Shown piece by piece: positions 52,992 to 61,962 of a DNA stretch of 64,000 nt. The stretch is taken from assembly GCF_018130785.1 (NCBI RefSeq), contig NZ_JAFCJT010000005.1, forward strand, positions 282,091 to 346,090. Direction: 5' to 3'. The stretch comes from Bradyrhizobium liaoningense. Lineage in GTDB: Bacteria > Pseudomonadota > Alphaproteobacteria > Rhizobiales > Xanthobacteraceae. How positions within the stretch are numbered: the first letter of the stretch is position 1; each line of letters starts with the position of its first letter. Position numbers and translations under genes: made by a program. A model generated the notes under the pieces. That model ran no database searches, was not told the DNA's origin, and was given only the letters and a program-made list of their open reading frames with translations.

Positions 52992-55160
52992 TCAGTACAT
53001 CTGCAGCGGCAGGACTTCGCCCGTCGGGCCCACCATCAGGCCCCAGGCGTCGCCGGCGGCAACTGTCAGGGTATCGGTGCGGGCGGGCTGCCCGGGCATG
53101 CGCAGCGCGTACTGATGCTTGCCGGGCGGCAGATCGAGCATCGGACCTTTCGGCGATTGCGGGCCGCCGGCGCCGGCCGCGATCTTCACGGTTTGATTGT
53201 TGATCGTCAGCGACGCCTCCTTCGGCCCGATATTGCCGAGCATCAGCCTCGCCTGTCCCGCCTTGGGCATGATGTCGGCCTTGGCTGCTGCCTGCGGATT
53301 CCGCTGCACCAGGCTGACCGTTGTCTCGTCCCTGGCACGGCCGAGCTTCAGCACAGCCGGTCCCTCCGGCGAGGTGAACGCCAGCTCCGCCCGTTCGGCG
53401 GCGACGGTCGCGCCGTCGGTCTTTTCCTGCCAGCCGCGCTTGGTCAGCTCTGCGCGATAGAAGGCGAGCACGTCCGAGAGCTCTGCGGGGATGCTGGCTT
53501 CGAGCTCGGTGCGGAACGACTGGTTGCTGCCGGGGAATTTCGTGGAGCTGATCCCGCGCGAACTGCGCTGTGTCGGCACGGGCAGTGCGGCATCGGGATC
53601 GGCCTTCAGTGGCTCGGTCGACCTGGCTTGGACCGGCTTTGCTTCTGCCGATTTGGTCTCCACCGGCTTCGCCGCAGCCACGACCAGGCCGGAGCCGGTG
53701 GCGCTGACATTCACCTTTGGGCCCATCTGCATCACGGTCATCGAGATCGACTTGCCGCTCCTGGAGAATTGCATCACCGCCATGTTGGGCTGGTTGATGA
53801 CGGAGGGCTGCTCCTTCCAGCCGGCGTTCTTCAGCGCCGTGCGGTAGAAGGTGCCGAGCGCCTTCACGCTCGACGTCGAGGAAAATTCGAGCCGGCCGTC
53901 GCCGCCTTCGAACTTCGCGCCCTCGGCGGTCTCGGGCAGCGGCACCGGCGTCTTGCTGTCGGCGAGCGCGTTCAGCGGCGCATCTGACAGCGCTGCCGCC
54001 TGCACCTTGCGCCGTGCTTCATCGGCGGCGATCACCTGCTTTGCGGCTGCGGCGGCATCGCTGAAGAATTTTTCGTCGGCTTCCTTTTTCGCCTCGGCGC
54101 GGGCGGCGAGCGCGGAGTCCTTCACCTGCGCGGTCAGGCTGACCATGGTGAAATCATATTTGCGGCCAAGCCGCAGCACACCGGTTTCCTCGGCGTTGGA
54201 GATCTTGATCGCGATCTCGTCGCCGGGCGCGAGCGGCGCGCTGCCATCTTCCTGCCAGCCGCGCGCGGCGAGCTCGCGATGATAGAAGGCGAGCACGGCG
54301 GGCAGCTCGGCCATCGCGGCGGCCGACATTTCGCGCTTGTTGGAGCTTGCGCTGCCGAGGCTCCTGGCGGTCTTGGTCGGATTCGGCCGCGGCAGGCCGG
54401 CAAGATCGCCGTCGGCCTTGAGCTCGCCGGGCAAGGCGAAGGGCGCGACCCGGATGTCGACATTGGTCCGGCCATCGTCGCGGCGCGTCAGCGTCAGCAT
54501 GACCGGCTTCTGCTGGTAGAAGCCGTCTTCCTTGCTGTCAGGGTGCGCGTAGAACGCGCGCAAGCCGTTAGGGACGGTCTCATCGAGGCCGGTCGTCCAG
54601 CGCACGGCGGTCTCCGGCGTGAGCTTCTGCCAGCCGATCGCTGCCATCTCGCGGCCGTAGAAATCCGACGTCACATCGAGCGCGCTGGGTGAGATGCAGC
54701 CGAGATAGGGCCTTGTCCCGTCGAACATGATGTCGCTCGCGCCATCGGGGAACGGCACGTTTCCGTAAATCCGGTCGGTCGAGTAGTGGACCACGGATTG
54801 GTCGGGCCGGCCGAGGGCCTGGGTGAGATAAACGGAGAGTCCCTGCCGTCCCTTCTTGAAATTCAGTGTGGTGCTCTTCTCCTCCAGCGGCCGCACATAG
54901 GGCACCCAGCCGTCGGCGCTCAGAAGTTTCTTCACTGCCGGCGATGTCACGGCTTCCGGCGTCGGCATGCGGTATTCGACGCGGTAGGATTCGGGGCGCG
55001 AGGTGTCTTCCACTGCGCCCTCCAGCTTCGGCAGCGCATGAACGTCGACGATACCTCCGTCGGCGGCCGCCGCGATCGAGCAGCTCGCCATCAGGACAAG
55101 GCCGCAGGCCAGCAGCCGCCATCGTGCCGGGACTTGCGTCCCGCGCGGGATCGTCGACAT
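52992..55160 (-). CDS. Tandem paralogue 2: 722-residue exported multi-module protein
   Basis: The N-terminal signal (RLLACGLVLMASCSIAAAADGG) has Cys27 after MAS, a borderline lipobox. The protein then contains several FY-x3-L-x3-GW modules: around 80-118 (GW only), FYGREMAAIGW at 167-177, FYHRELAARGW at 292-302, FYRTALKNAGW at 438-448 and FYRAELTKRGW at 567-577. An Ala/Lys/Glu-rich helical linker lies near 346-400 and a Pro/Ser/Lys linker near 495-545. The last 110 residues match the PEGA-like end of its neighbours. It looks like an expanded version of the 247-residue paralogues. Function is unknown. Confidence 0.85.
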   Translation of the reverse strand: MSTIPRGTQVPARWRLLACGLVLMASCSIAAAADGGIVDVHALPKLEGAVEDTSRPESYRVEYRMPTPEAVTSPAVKKLLSADGWVPYVRPLEEKSTTLNFKKGRQGLSVYLTQALGRPDQSVVHYSTDRIYGNVPFPDGASDIMFDGTRPYLGCISPSALDVTSDFYGREMAAIGWQKLTPETAVRWTTGLDETVPNGLRAFYAHPDSKEDGFYQQKPVMLTLTRRDDGRTNVDIRVAPFALPGELKADGDLAGLPRPNPTKTARSLGSASSNKREMSAAAMAELPAVLAFYHRELAARGWQEDGSAPLAPGDEIAIKISNAEETGVLRLGRKYDFTMVSLTAQVKDSALAARAEAKKEADEKFFSDAAAAAKQVIAADEARRKVQAAALSDAPLNALADSKTPVPLPETAEGAKFEGGDGRLEFSSTSSVKALGTFYRTALKNAGWKEQPSVINQPNMAVMQFSRSGKSISMTVMQMGPKVNVSATGSGLVVAAAKPVETKSAEAKPVQARSTEPLKADPDAALPVPTQRSSRGISSTKFPGSNQSFRTELEASIPAELSDVLAFYRAELTKRGWQEKTDGATVAAERAELAFTSPEGPAVLKLGRARDETTVSLVQRNPQAAAKADIMPKAGQARLMLGNIGPKEASLTINNQTVKIAAGAGGPQSPKGPMLDLPPGKHQYALRMPGQPARTDTLTVAAGDAWGLMVGPTGEVLPLQMY

Positions 55161-55268
55161 CGTCAAGACTCCTGAATTTCGCGCGCCGCCTGGGCTCGCG
55201 CGCATTTGCAGGCTGCGACACCGTCGGCGCGGCCTCAGACGACTAGTCGCGGCAGGAACCGGGCAGGT

Positions 55269-56012
55269 TCAATACAGCTGGAGCGGCGACCAGGCCTCGC
55301 CGTCGCGCCCGACCGTGAGCTCCCAGGAATCGCCGGCGGCGACGGTGAGGATGCTGGTGTAGGCCGGGCGGCCCGGCACGTTCAGCTCGTAGGGATATCT
55401 GCCGGGCGGCAGATCCAGCGCCACCGCGCGGGCGCCGCCCGCGCGCCTGATCGTGCGCTCGGAGATCGTGAGCACGGCTTCCTTCTCGCCGATATTGCTG
55501 AACACCATTTTCGCCTGGCCCGGTTCGGGCATGACGTTCGCCCTGGTCGCCGTACCCGAGTTCTTCTGCGCGAGAATGACCACGGTGCTGCTGTCCTTGC
55601 GGCCGAGCTCCAGCACCGCCGGCCCGAGCGGGGAAGCGAAGGCGAGCTGCGCGTGATCGGCGGTGATCAGCGCGCCATCCGGCTCTTCCCGCCAGCCGAG
55701 CTTTCCGAGTTCGGTACGGTAGAAGGCGAGCACGTCGCCGAGCGTGGCGGGCACGGTGGTATCTAACCTGGTGCGGAGCGGGGCCTCGATGCCGCTCACC
55801 ACCGTGGTGTGAATTCCTCTGTAGCTGTACCGGGTCGGCGCGGGCAGCTTGGCATCGGGATCCGGCGTCAGCGCGGCGGAGAACAGCGGCGACAGATGCG
55901 GCACCCAGGCGCTGGCGCTTGCTGCGAGCATGCAGCTCGCGAGCAAGAAGAGGCCGCACGCAAACGCCAGCCACCGTGCCGGGACTCGCACCCCGGTCCT
56001 TACCGTCCGCAT
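55269..56012 (-). CDS. Tandem paralogue 3: putative lipoprotein with FYR-EL-GW module
   Basis: The 247-residue product has a clear lipobox, LLASC at 23-27, after a basic start and hydrophobic core, so it is probably a lipoprotein. The module reads LGDVLAFYRTELGKLGWRE (91-109) and LAFASPLGPAVLELGR; the end has ALDLPPGRYPYELNVPGRPA and LTVAAGDSWELTV. It is closely similar to paralogue 1 over its full length. It is the first of the three in transcription order, 89 bases after recF. No known function. Confidence 0.85.
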   Translation of the reverse strand: MRTVRTGVRVPARWLAFACGLFLLASCMLAASASAWVPHLSPLFSAALTPDPDAKLPAPTRYSYRGIHTTVVSGIEAPLRTRLDTTVPATLGDVLAFYRTELGKLGWREEPDGALITADHAQLAFASPLGPAVLELGRKDSSTVVILAQKNSGTATRANVMPEPGQAKMVFSNIGEKEAVLTISERTIRRAGGARAVALDLPPGRYPYELNVPGRPAYTSILTVAAGDSWELTVGRDGEAWSPLQLY

Positions 56013-56101
56013 CTTGCTTCTCCAGGGACATCGCGCGTCATGTCATTGCGCGATGGCACTAGCTAGTCGCGGCGGAAAATGCGCGGGTTCAACGGCGAGG
56101 T

Positions 56102-57238
56102 CTAGCGCCGGGCGGAGACTCGTCCGCTCTCGACGTCAAAGACCTCGCCTCCAGCGCCGATCTCGGCAAACGCAGCGGGGTCAGCGCCGGTCAACCACAC
56201 CTGCGCGCCGAGCTTGCGCAGCTCCTCGAACAGCGCCGCGCGCCGGTTCGGATCGAGATGCGCGACGACCTCATCGAGCAGCAGCAGCGGCACGATGCCG
56301 GTCATTTCGGCGACCAGGCTCGCATGCGCCAGCACGAGGCCGATCAAGAGCGCCTTCTGCTCGCCGGTCGAGGCATCGCGCGCCGGCATGCTTTTCGGCG
56401 CATAGACGACCTGGAGATCGGTGAGGTGCGGACCGTCGGTGGTGCGGCCGGCGATGGCGTCGCGCGGACGGTTGTCGCGCAGGATCTGGCGATAACGGTC
56501 CTCGACCGAGGTCGCGGTCTCGCTAAGCAGCGCGTTCTCCATCCAGCCGTCGAGCGCGATTTGCGCGGACGGAAAGGCGGACGCCTGCGCACGCGCGTTG
56601 AGCATGCCTGTCAAGCGCGCTGCGGTCTGGCCGCGCGTGGCGGCGACCGCGACGGCAAGCTCTGCGGTCTCGCGCTCGATCGCGTCACACCAATGGTCGT
56701 CGTAATTGCGCGTCTCGAGCAGGCGGTTGCGCGACCGCAGCGAGCGTTCGAGCGCGGAGATGCGGCTGGAATGCTCGCTGTCGATGGCCAGCACCAGGCG
56801 ATCGAAGAAGCGCCGGCGTTCGGACGCGGCACCCATGAACAGCCCGTCCATCGCCGGCGTCAGCCAGACCATGCGGATATGGTCGCCGAAGGCCGTGGCC
56901 GAGTTGACCGGCTCGCGGTCGATACGGCAGCGCCGGCTCACGGCGCTATCTGCCCGCGGCGCATCGATGCCGGTACCGAGCGTGGCGAGCCCCAGCGCGC
57001 CCTCGACCTGCGCAGAGACCGCCCAGGAGCCGTCGCCCTGATTGTCCGCAACGTCTTCCAGCGTCGCGCGCCGCAAGCCGCGACCCGGCGACAGGAACGA
57101 GATCGCCTCGATGCAATTGGTCTTGCCGGCCCCGTTCGGCCCGACCAGCGCCACCATGTCAGCCGCCGTCTCGAGCCCCGCCGCCCGGTAATTGCGAAAA
57201 TGCGTCAGCGTCAGGCGATGAATGCGGGAAGGGGTCAT
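56102..57238 (-). CDS. recF: DNA replication/repair protein RecF
   Basis: RecF loads RecA at gaps with RecO and RecR. The 378-residue protein has Walker A GPNGAGKTNCIEAISF (around 32-48), the signature STGEQKALLIGLVLAHA, and Walker B PLLLLDEVVAHLDPNRR near the C-terminus, as an SMC/ABC-type ATPase should. Start and length are normal. It is 89 bases before paralogue 3 and is separated from dnaN by the DUF559 cassette. Confidence 0.95.
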   Translation of the reverse strand: MTPSRIHRLTLTHFRNYRAAGLETAADMVALVGPNGAGKTNCIEAISFLSPGRGLRRATLEDVADNQGDGSWAVSAQVEGALGLATLGTGIDAPRADSAVSRRCRIDREPVNSATAFGDHIRMVWLTPAMDGLFMGAASERRRFFDRLVLAIDSEHSSRISALERSLRSRNRLLETRNYDDHWCDAIERETAELAVAVAATRGQTAARLTGMLNARAQASAFPSAQIALDGWMENALLSETATSVEDRYRQILRDNRPRDAIAGRTTDGPHLTDLQVVYAPKSMPARDASTGEQKALLIGLVLAHASLVAEMTGIVPLLLLDEVVAHLDPNRRAALFEELRKLGAQVWLTGADPAAFAEIGAGGEVFDVESGRVSARR

Positions 57239-57265
57239 GCTGTCTTTGTCATGGACGCGCTTCTT

Positions 57266-57758
57266 CCCCTCTCCCCTTGTGGGAGAGGGTGGCGCCTCAC
57301 GAAGTGAGGCGACGGGTGAGGGGTATCTTACCGCCCGGCAAGCTTTGCAAGGATGTCTTCCAACACAGAAGTGGGTTGCTGTAGCACGTCATTGTTCCAG
57401 TAGCGCGCTATGGCGAAACCTTCGGCGGACAAGGCCGCGTCACGAGTTGCGTCGCTTTCTGATTCTGCATGTTGGCTTCCGTCAATCTCGATCACGAGTC
57501 TTTTCTCGAAACAGACAAAGTCGAGAATGTAGTTCTTGAACGGCTCCTGCCGGCGAAACTTGAATGTGGAGAGCCGACGATCCCTCAGCAAGCGCCACAT
57601 GGCCCTTTCGGCGTCAGTTGGCTCGTGCCGCATCTTCCTTGCAAATTCGCGGAGAGGCGGGGAGGTCGGTCGATGGGACGGGTCTCGTGGCACCAACCCC
57701 TCACCCAAGTGAGTTTGCGTCAAACATCGGTGCAGCCCTCTCCCACAAGGGGAGAGGG
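57266..57758. mobile_element. Inverted-repeat cassette carrying a DUF559 gene
   Basis: The left end CCCTCTCCCC...GGGAGAGGG (57267-57289) and right end CCCTCTCCCAC...GGGAGAGGG (57736-57758) are exact inverted copies over 23 bp, and each is itself a palindrome. Inner arms GGGTGAGGGG (57314-57323) and CCCCTCACCC (57697-57706) also match. The DUF559 gene occupies almost exactly the space between the inner arms. I see no target-site duplication, so transposition is inferred from structure only. Confidence 0.75.
57328..57693 (-). CDS. DUF559 nuclease, PD-(D/E)XK type
   Basis: The 121-residue protein has the DUF559 form: FARKMRHEPTDAERAMWRLLRDRRL, FRRQEPFKNYILDFVCFEKRLVIEIDG and GFAIARYWNNDVLQQ. 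Asp of ILDF and Glu-x-Asp in VIEIDG match the PD-(D/E)XK/Vsr-like active site, so DNA cleavage is likely. A GTG start (VPRDPSHRPTSP) lies right beside the inner repeat arm; ATG at MRHEPTDAE would be shorter. The gene breaks the dnaN-recF pair and its borders coincide with repeat borders. Confidence 0.8.
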   Translation of the reverse strand: MPRDPSHRPTSPPLREFARKMRHEPTDAERAMWRLLRDRRLSTFKFRRQEPFKNYILDFVCFEKRLVIEIDGSQHAESESDATRDAALSAEGFAIARYWNNDVLQQPTSVLEDILAKLAGR

Positions 57759-57820
57759 CGCAGTAACGGGCATCGCGCTCGGTTGTAAAGGCAGTGTGCG
57801 CTGGTGAGGGAGCACGTCCC

Positions 57821-58939
57821 TCACACCCGCATCGGCATCAGCACGTAGAGCGCGCTCTTGTCGTCGCGGTCTTGCACCAGCGTTGGCGAACCCGGATCAG
57901 CCAGTTTCAGCGTGGCGACGTCGCCTTCGATCTGGGCGGCGATGTCGAGGAGGTAGCGCGAGTTGAAGCCGATATCGAGGGCGTCGGAGGCGTATTCGAC
58001 TTCGAGCTCTTCGGTCGCGCTGCCGGAATCCGGGTTGGTGACCGACAGCACCAGCTTGCCCGGCGACAGCGAGAGCTTCACGGCGCGGCCGCGCTCGCTG
58101 GAGATGGTGGACACGCGGTCGACCGCGTTCTCGAAATCCTTCTTGTCGACGACGAGTTCCTTGTCGTTGCCCTGCGGGATCACGCGGCCATAGTCGGGGA
58201 AGGTGCCGTCGATCAGCTTCGAAGTCAGCACCACATTGCCGATGGTGAAGCGGATCTTGGCCTGCGACAGCTCGATCGTGACTTCGGCCTCGTTGTCCTC
58301 GATCAGGCGCTGCACTTCGCCGACGGTTTTCCGCGGCACGATCACGCCGGGCATGCCGTCGGCGCCCTTGGGCTGGACCAGGTCGAGCTGGGCGAGGCGG
58401 TGGCCATCGGTGGCAACGCCGCGCAAGGTGGCGGCCGTGGCCGTGCCCGCGGCGTGCAGATAGATGCCGTTGAGGTAATAGCGCGTCTCTTCGGTCGAGA
58501 TCGCGAACTGGGTGCGGTCGATCAGCCGCTTGACGTCCTTGGCGGCGAGCGAGAACGAATGCGACATATCGCCAGCCGCGAGATCCGGGAAATCATTCTC
58601 CGGCAGGGTCTGCAGCGTGAAGCGCGAGCGGCCGGCGCGGATCGCCAGCACGGCGCGGTCGCCGTCGGCCTCCAGCACGATCTGCGACCCGTCCGGCAGC
58701 TTGCGCACGATGTCGTAGAACATGTGCGCCGGCACGGTGGTGGAGCCCGCGGTCGCGGTTTCGGCCGCGAGCGTCTCCGTCACCTCGAGGTCGAGGTCAG
58801 TCGCCTTCAGCGATAATTTGGCGTTCTCGGCGCGCACCAGCACGTTGCCGAGGATCGGAATCGTGTTGCGGCGCTCGACCACGCGGTGGACATGACCCAG
58901 CGACTTCAGGAGTTGCGCGCGTTCGACCGTAACCTTCAT
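57821..58939 (-). CDS. dnaN: DNA polymerase III subunit beta (sliding clamp)
   Basis: DnaN is the ring-shaped clamp that tethers the polymerase to DNA. The 372-residue product has three similar domains, starting MKVTVERAQLLKSLGHVHRVVERRNTIPILGNV. The C-terminal PMRV end and hydrophobic-pocket residues are consistent with the family. I use the ATG at MKVTVERA; 24 upstream codons are open but unlikely. It is bracketed by the DUF559 cassette and the ORF-less relative at 59174-59310. Confidence 0.96.
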   Translation of the reverse strand: MKVTVERAQLLKSLGHVHRVVERRNTIPILGNVLVRAENAKLSLKATDLDLEVTETLAAETATAGSTTVPAHMFYDIVRKLPDGSQIVLEADGDRAVLAIRAGRSRFTLQTLPENDFPDLAAGDMSHSFSLAAKDVKRLIDRTQFAISTEETRYYLNGIYLHAAGTATAATLRGVATDGHRLAQLDLVQPKGADGMPGVIVPRKTVGEVQRLIEDNEAEVTIELSQAKIRFTIGNVVLTSKLIDGTFPDYGRVIPQGNDKELVVDKKDFENAVDRVSTISSERGRAVKLSLSPGKLVLSVTNPDSGSATEELEVEYASDALDIGFNSRYLLDIAAQIEGDVATLKLADPGSPTLVQDRDDKSALYVLMPMRV

Positions 58940-59173
58940 TGCACTACTCGCCCGATCCCCAAGAAAACCCAACGTTGGAAAAGCCGGGCGGCGGGACGCG
59001 CGCCACGGCACCGAAGACCCCGAAAAGCCGGATCATCCAGCCGATATGACCAAAGCCGTCAGGGTCGCGCAAGTTGGCGCGGATGGCCCCCGGATTCAAG
59101 GGATCGGAGGGTGGTTCCCCACGATTTACCGTCGAAAACACCGCCGCCGCCCAGACACAGGTGCGCTCCGTCG

Positions 59174-59310
59174 CCCCGCGCGGGGAGAGGGTTGGGGTGA
59201 GGGGGAAGCTCTGCGAGGGAGGTGAGCGTTGGACATGCCGAGAGCCCCCCTCACCCGGAATCCGCGCCTGCCGCGCGCATTCCGACCTCTCCCCGCAAGC
59301 GGGGAGAGGT
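59174..59310. repeat. ORF-less relative of the DUF559 cassette ends
   Basis: Left arm CCCCGCGCGGGGAGAGGG then GGGGTGAGGGGG and right arm CCCCCCTCACCC then CCTCTCCCCGCAAGCGGGGA (continuing GAGG) form a 137-bp inverted element. It shares the CTCTCCC-AAG-GGGAGAG and CCCCTCACCC blocks with 57266-57758 but holds no gene. It fills most of the 386-bp space between dnaN and dnaA; I see no gene in the rest. Confidence 0.75.
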
Positions 59311-59325
59311 GAAGGAAATAGGCGA

Positions 59326-60738
59326 TTATTCCTGAAGCTGGCGCTTCAGCGACTCGACTTCCTCGGACAGCGCCGTGTCCTTGTTGACCAGTGCCTCGAT
59401 CTTGCGCACGGCATGCAGCACCGTGGTGTGGTCGCGCCCGCCGAAGCGGCGGCCGATCTCGGGCAGCGAACGCAAGGTCAGCGTCTTGGCGAGGTACATC
59501 GCCACCTGGCGCGGACGGACCACGTTGGCGGTGCGGCGCGAGGACAGGAGGTCGGAACGGCTGACATTGTACTGCCGCGCCACCACGCGCTGGATGTCCT
59601 CGATCTTGATCCGCTTCGGCTCCTGCGGCCGGACCAGGTCGCGCACCTCGCGCTCGGCCATCTCCAGCGTCACCGGCTGGTTGTTCAGCTTCGAGTGGGC
59701 AAGAAGGCGATTGATCGCGCCTTCGAGGTCGCGGCCGTTATGGGTGATGGTGCGCGCCAGATAATGCAGCACCTCCTCCGGCACGTCGAAGGTCGCGTGA
59801 TGGGTGCGGGCCGCCGCGACGCGCGACTTCAGGATGCCGTGGCGCAGCTCTTCGCCGAGCGAGCCCATCTCGACCACGAGACCACCGGCGAGACGCGAGC
59901 GCACGCGATCGTCGAGGCTCTCAAGGTCGGACGGCGGACGGTCGGCCGCGATCACGACCTGGCGGCCGGCATCGATCAGCGCGTTCAGCGTGTGACAGAA
60001 CTCGGCCTGCGTCGACTTGCCCTGCAGGAACTGGAGGTCGTCGATCACGAGCACGTCGATGCCGCGCAACGCTTCCTTGAAGGCCAGCGCCGTCTGCGTC
60101 TTCAGCGCGGCGACGAAGCCGTACATGAATTTTTCAGCCGTGAGGTACAGCACCTTGCGCTCGTTGCCGGAATTGCCGGCCCAGGTCACGGCCTGGAGCA
60201 GATGCGTCTTGCCGAGGCCAACGCCCGCGTGGATGTAGAGCGGGTTGAACATGACGGGATCGCCGCGACGCCCTTCGGCGACCTGACGTGCCGCTGCATG
60301 TGCCAGCGTGTTCGAGCGGCCGACGACGAAGCTTGCGAAGGTCAGGCGCGGATCGAGCGGCGAACCGCCGAGCGCGTCGTGATTGGCGGAGACCGGGGCA
60401 GTCGCCGTCGAGCGCAGCTCAGGCGCGGGTGCGCGGCGTGCTTCGACCGGCGCAGGCGCTTCCTTTTGCTGCACGACCGGGCGCACTGCGGAGCGAACGG
60501 TGAGGTCGATGCGATGCACTTCTGGCATCTCGGCCTGCCAGCACGACAGCACGCGCTCGGCATAATGCGCCTGAATCCAGCTCTTCAGGAAGCGGGTCGG
60601 CACCGAGAGACGCACGCTCTCGTCCTGCACGTCTTCCAGATCCATGCGGGCAAACCAGCTCGTATAGACGTCTTCGCCTACGTTCGAGCGCAGCCGGCTC
60701 TTCACGCGTGACCAGCGATCCTGTTCCGATGTGTTCAT
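59326..60738 (-). CDS. dnaA: Chromosomal replication initiator DnaA
   Basis: DnaA opens the origin at DnaA boxes. The 470-residue protein has the N-terminal interaction domain ([21 protein letters not shown]), a Pro/Ala linker (about 85-120), an AAA+ domain with [13 protein letters not shown] and [13 protein letters not shown], and the DNA-binding domain with [23 protein letters not shown]. Length is normal. The ATG at MNTSEQDRW is chosen over an upstream TTG. The gene starts next to 1.2 kb of non-coding DNA. Confidence 0.97.
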   Translation of the reverse strand: MNTSEQDRWSRVKSRLRSNVGEDVYTSWFARMDLEDVQDESVRLSVPTRFLKSWIQAHYAERVLSCWQAEMPEVHRIDLTVRSAVRPVVQQKEAPAPVEARRAPAPELRSTATAPVSANHDALGGSPLDPRLTFASFVVGRSNTLAHAAARQVAEGRRGDPVMFNPLYIHAGVGLGKTHLLQAVTWAGNSGNERKVLYLTAEKFMYGFVAALKTQTALAFKEALRGIDVLVIDDLQFLQGKSTQAEFCHTLNALIDAGRQVVIAADRPPSDLESLDDRVRSRLAGGLVVEMGSLGEELRHGILKSRVAAARTHHATFDVPEEVLHYLARTITHNGRDLEGAINRLLAHSKLNNQPVTLEMAEREVRDLVRPQEPKRIKIEDIQRVVARQYNVSRSDLLSSRRTANVVRPRQVAMYLAKTLTLRSLPEIGRRFGGRDHTTVLHAVRKIEALVNKDTALSEEVESLKRQLQE

Positions 60739-61962
60739 CGTCAAAAAACTTCTATTGAGAGATAAAGTTGCGTTGTGAATGCCATGAAGGGTTCCCGCTG
60801 GGATCCCTGAAATGGCACGACCTCAAGCGATTCCATCGTCGGACACAGCTCCGCCGTTCGGCGCGAACGCCGCGGGTCGGATCAGCGATGTCAGAGATAG
60901 AGGGGTCGCGAGGTCAGCGCGTACTCGGCGCTCCGTCACACGCGGGAGGCTGGAGGTCGGACTGATCTAAACCGGCATCGTTGGAATGGGCGACTTGTTT
61001 CAATACCGCGTTGAGTCCGTAAGACATGATACCTCCCCGTCCTGCCGTGATTGCTCACGACAAGGTCCTGCGTGTCCTAAGACAACCGCGACTTCGTCGC
61101 CGATGTCCTGCCCGTCTGCACTGTTCGTCCGCTAGGCTACGCCATCACGTGTGTCGGGGTAGTCTCATGACATCTCTCATTTGCGCCTAGCGCGACTGGA
61201 GACATTCAGACAAAGAACCACCGTTCCCATATTGCTATGGGTTTTGAACCGACAATCGCTTGTTGAAGCGTCGCCTACGTGCACACCGCCGCCGATTTGC
61301 ACGCTCGCCCCGTTTCTAAAACCGCGCTGGTCTCAAGATCGTGGGCGCTGCGGACGACTTAAGGAATACACTATGCGGACAGACTCGCAACGAAATTGAT
61401 TCACACTTGAGGCGACTAAAAACTTGATCTGCGTTAACGCCGCGCGGGAGTTGTGCACAGGCTTGCGAGCAAGAGTTTGAATCCGTGCACAGATTCGAAC
61501 GCGCCGCGCGTCATGTGACAAATCTCCGCCACCGCCAAAAATTTTTTACAAAAGCGTCACGCGCACGCCGTGCGGGCAATTTTTCCAAATGCTTGTCGGC
61601 GCTATGTTGATAAGTGATTATTGAGACACCGTTTTTTGAGTCTCGTTTCGCAGGGTAACTCCATCGCGAAACCTGTTCCGGGAAAACTACGGTGTGCAGA
61701 ACTCTCGCGCGCGCGGATTCAACTTAAGCCCACCCCGCAGGGGTTTTTCGCAGCGCAGTGAAAGTTTCCGCTGTTGCAAAAACATCGGCTGGTAAAATTA
61801 CGGGCGCAGCGCAGGGAAGACGACACAAGTCTTCCAACGGAAGAATGGTCGCCCAACGATTGCAGGCGTGAATTGTGACAGGCAACAAAAAGCCCGGCGC
61901 GAGCCGGGCTGATTGACGAGCGCGATGTCGATCCGATCAGTCGATCGGATGACTCGACGAGC
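60739..61962. other. dnaA-rpsT intergenic region, candidate replication-control region
   Basis: This 1,224-bp stretch holds no convincing gene. Six GANTC sites (61382, 61398, 61479, 61492, 61638 and 61716) lie within 340 bp, several times the random rate. Near-consensus DnaA boxes appear at 61451-61459 (TTGTGCACA) and 61605-61613 (TGTTGATAA, reverse TTATCAACA), beside an A/T-rich run at 61537-61552. It may be the dnaA promoter region, part of an origin, or both; position alone cannot decide. Confidence 0.5.
61886..61910 (-). terminator. Intrinsic terminator of rpsT
   Basis: AGCCCGGC and GCCGGGCT (61891-61898 and 61903-61910) form an 8-bp stem closing on GCGA. On the minus strand it is followed by five T residues. 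It lies about 50 bases past the rpsT stop. Confidence 0.85.

Noticed and set aside
60739..61962. Firm call of the chromosomal origin here
   Set aside because: DnaA-box matches are imperfect and few; in several alphaproteobacteria the origin is away from dnaA. Only a candidate region is reported.
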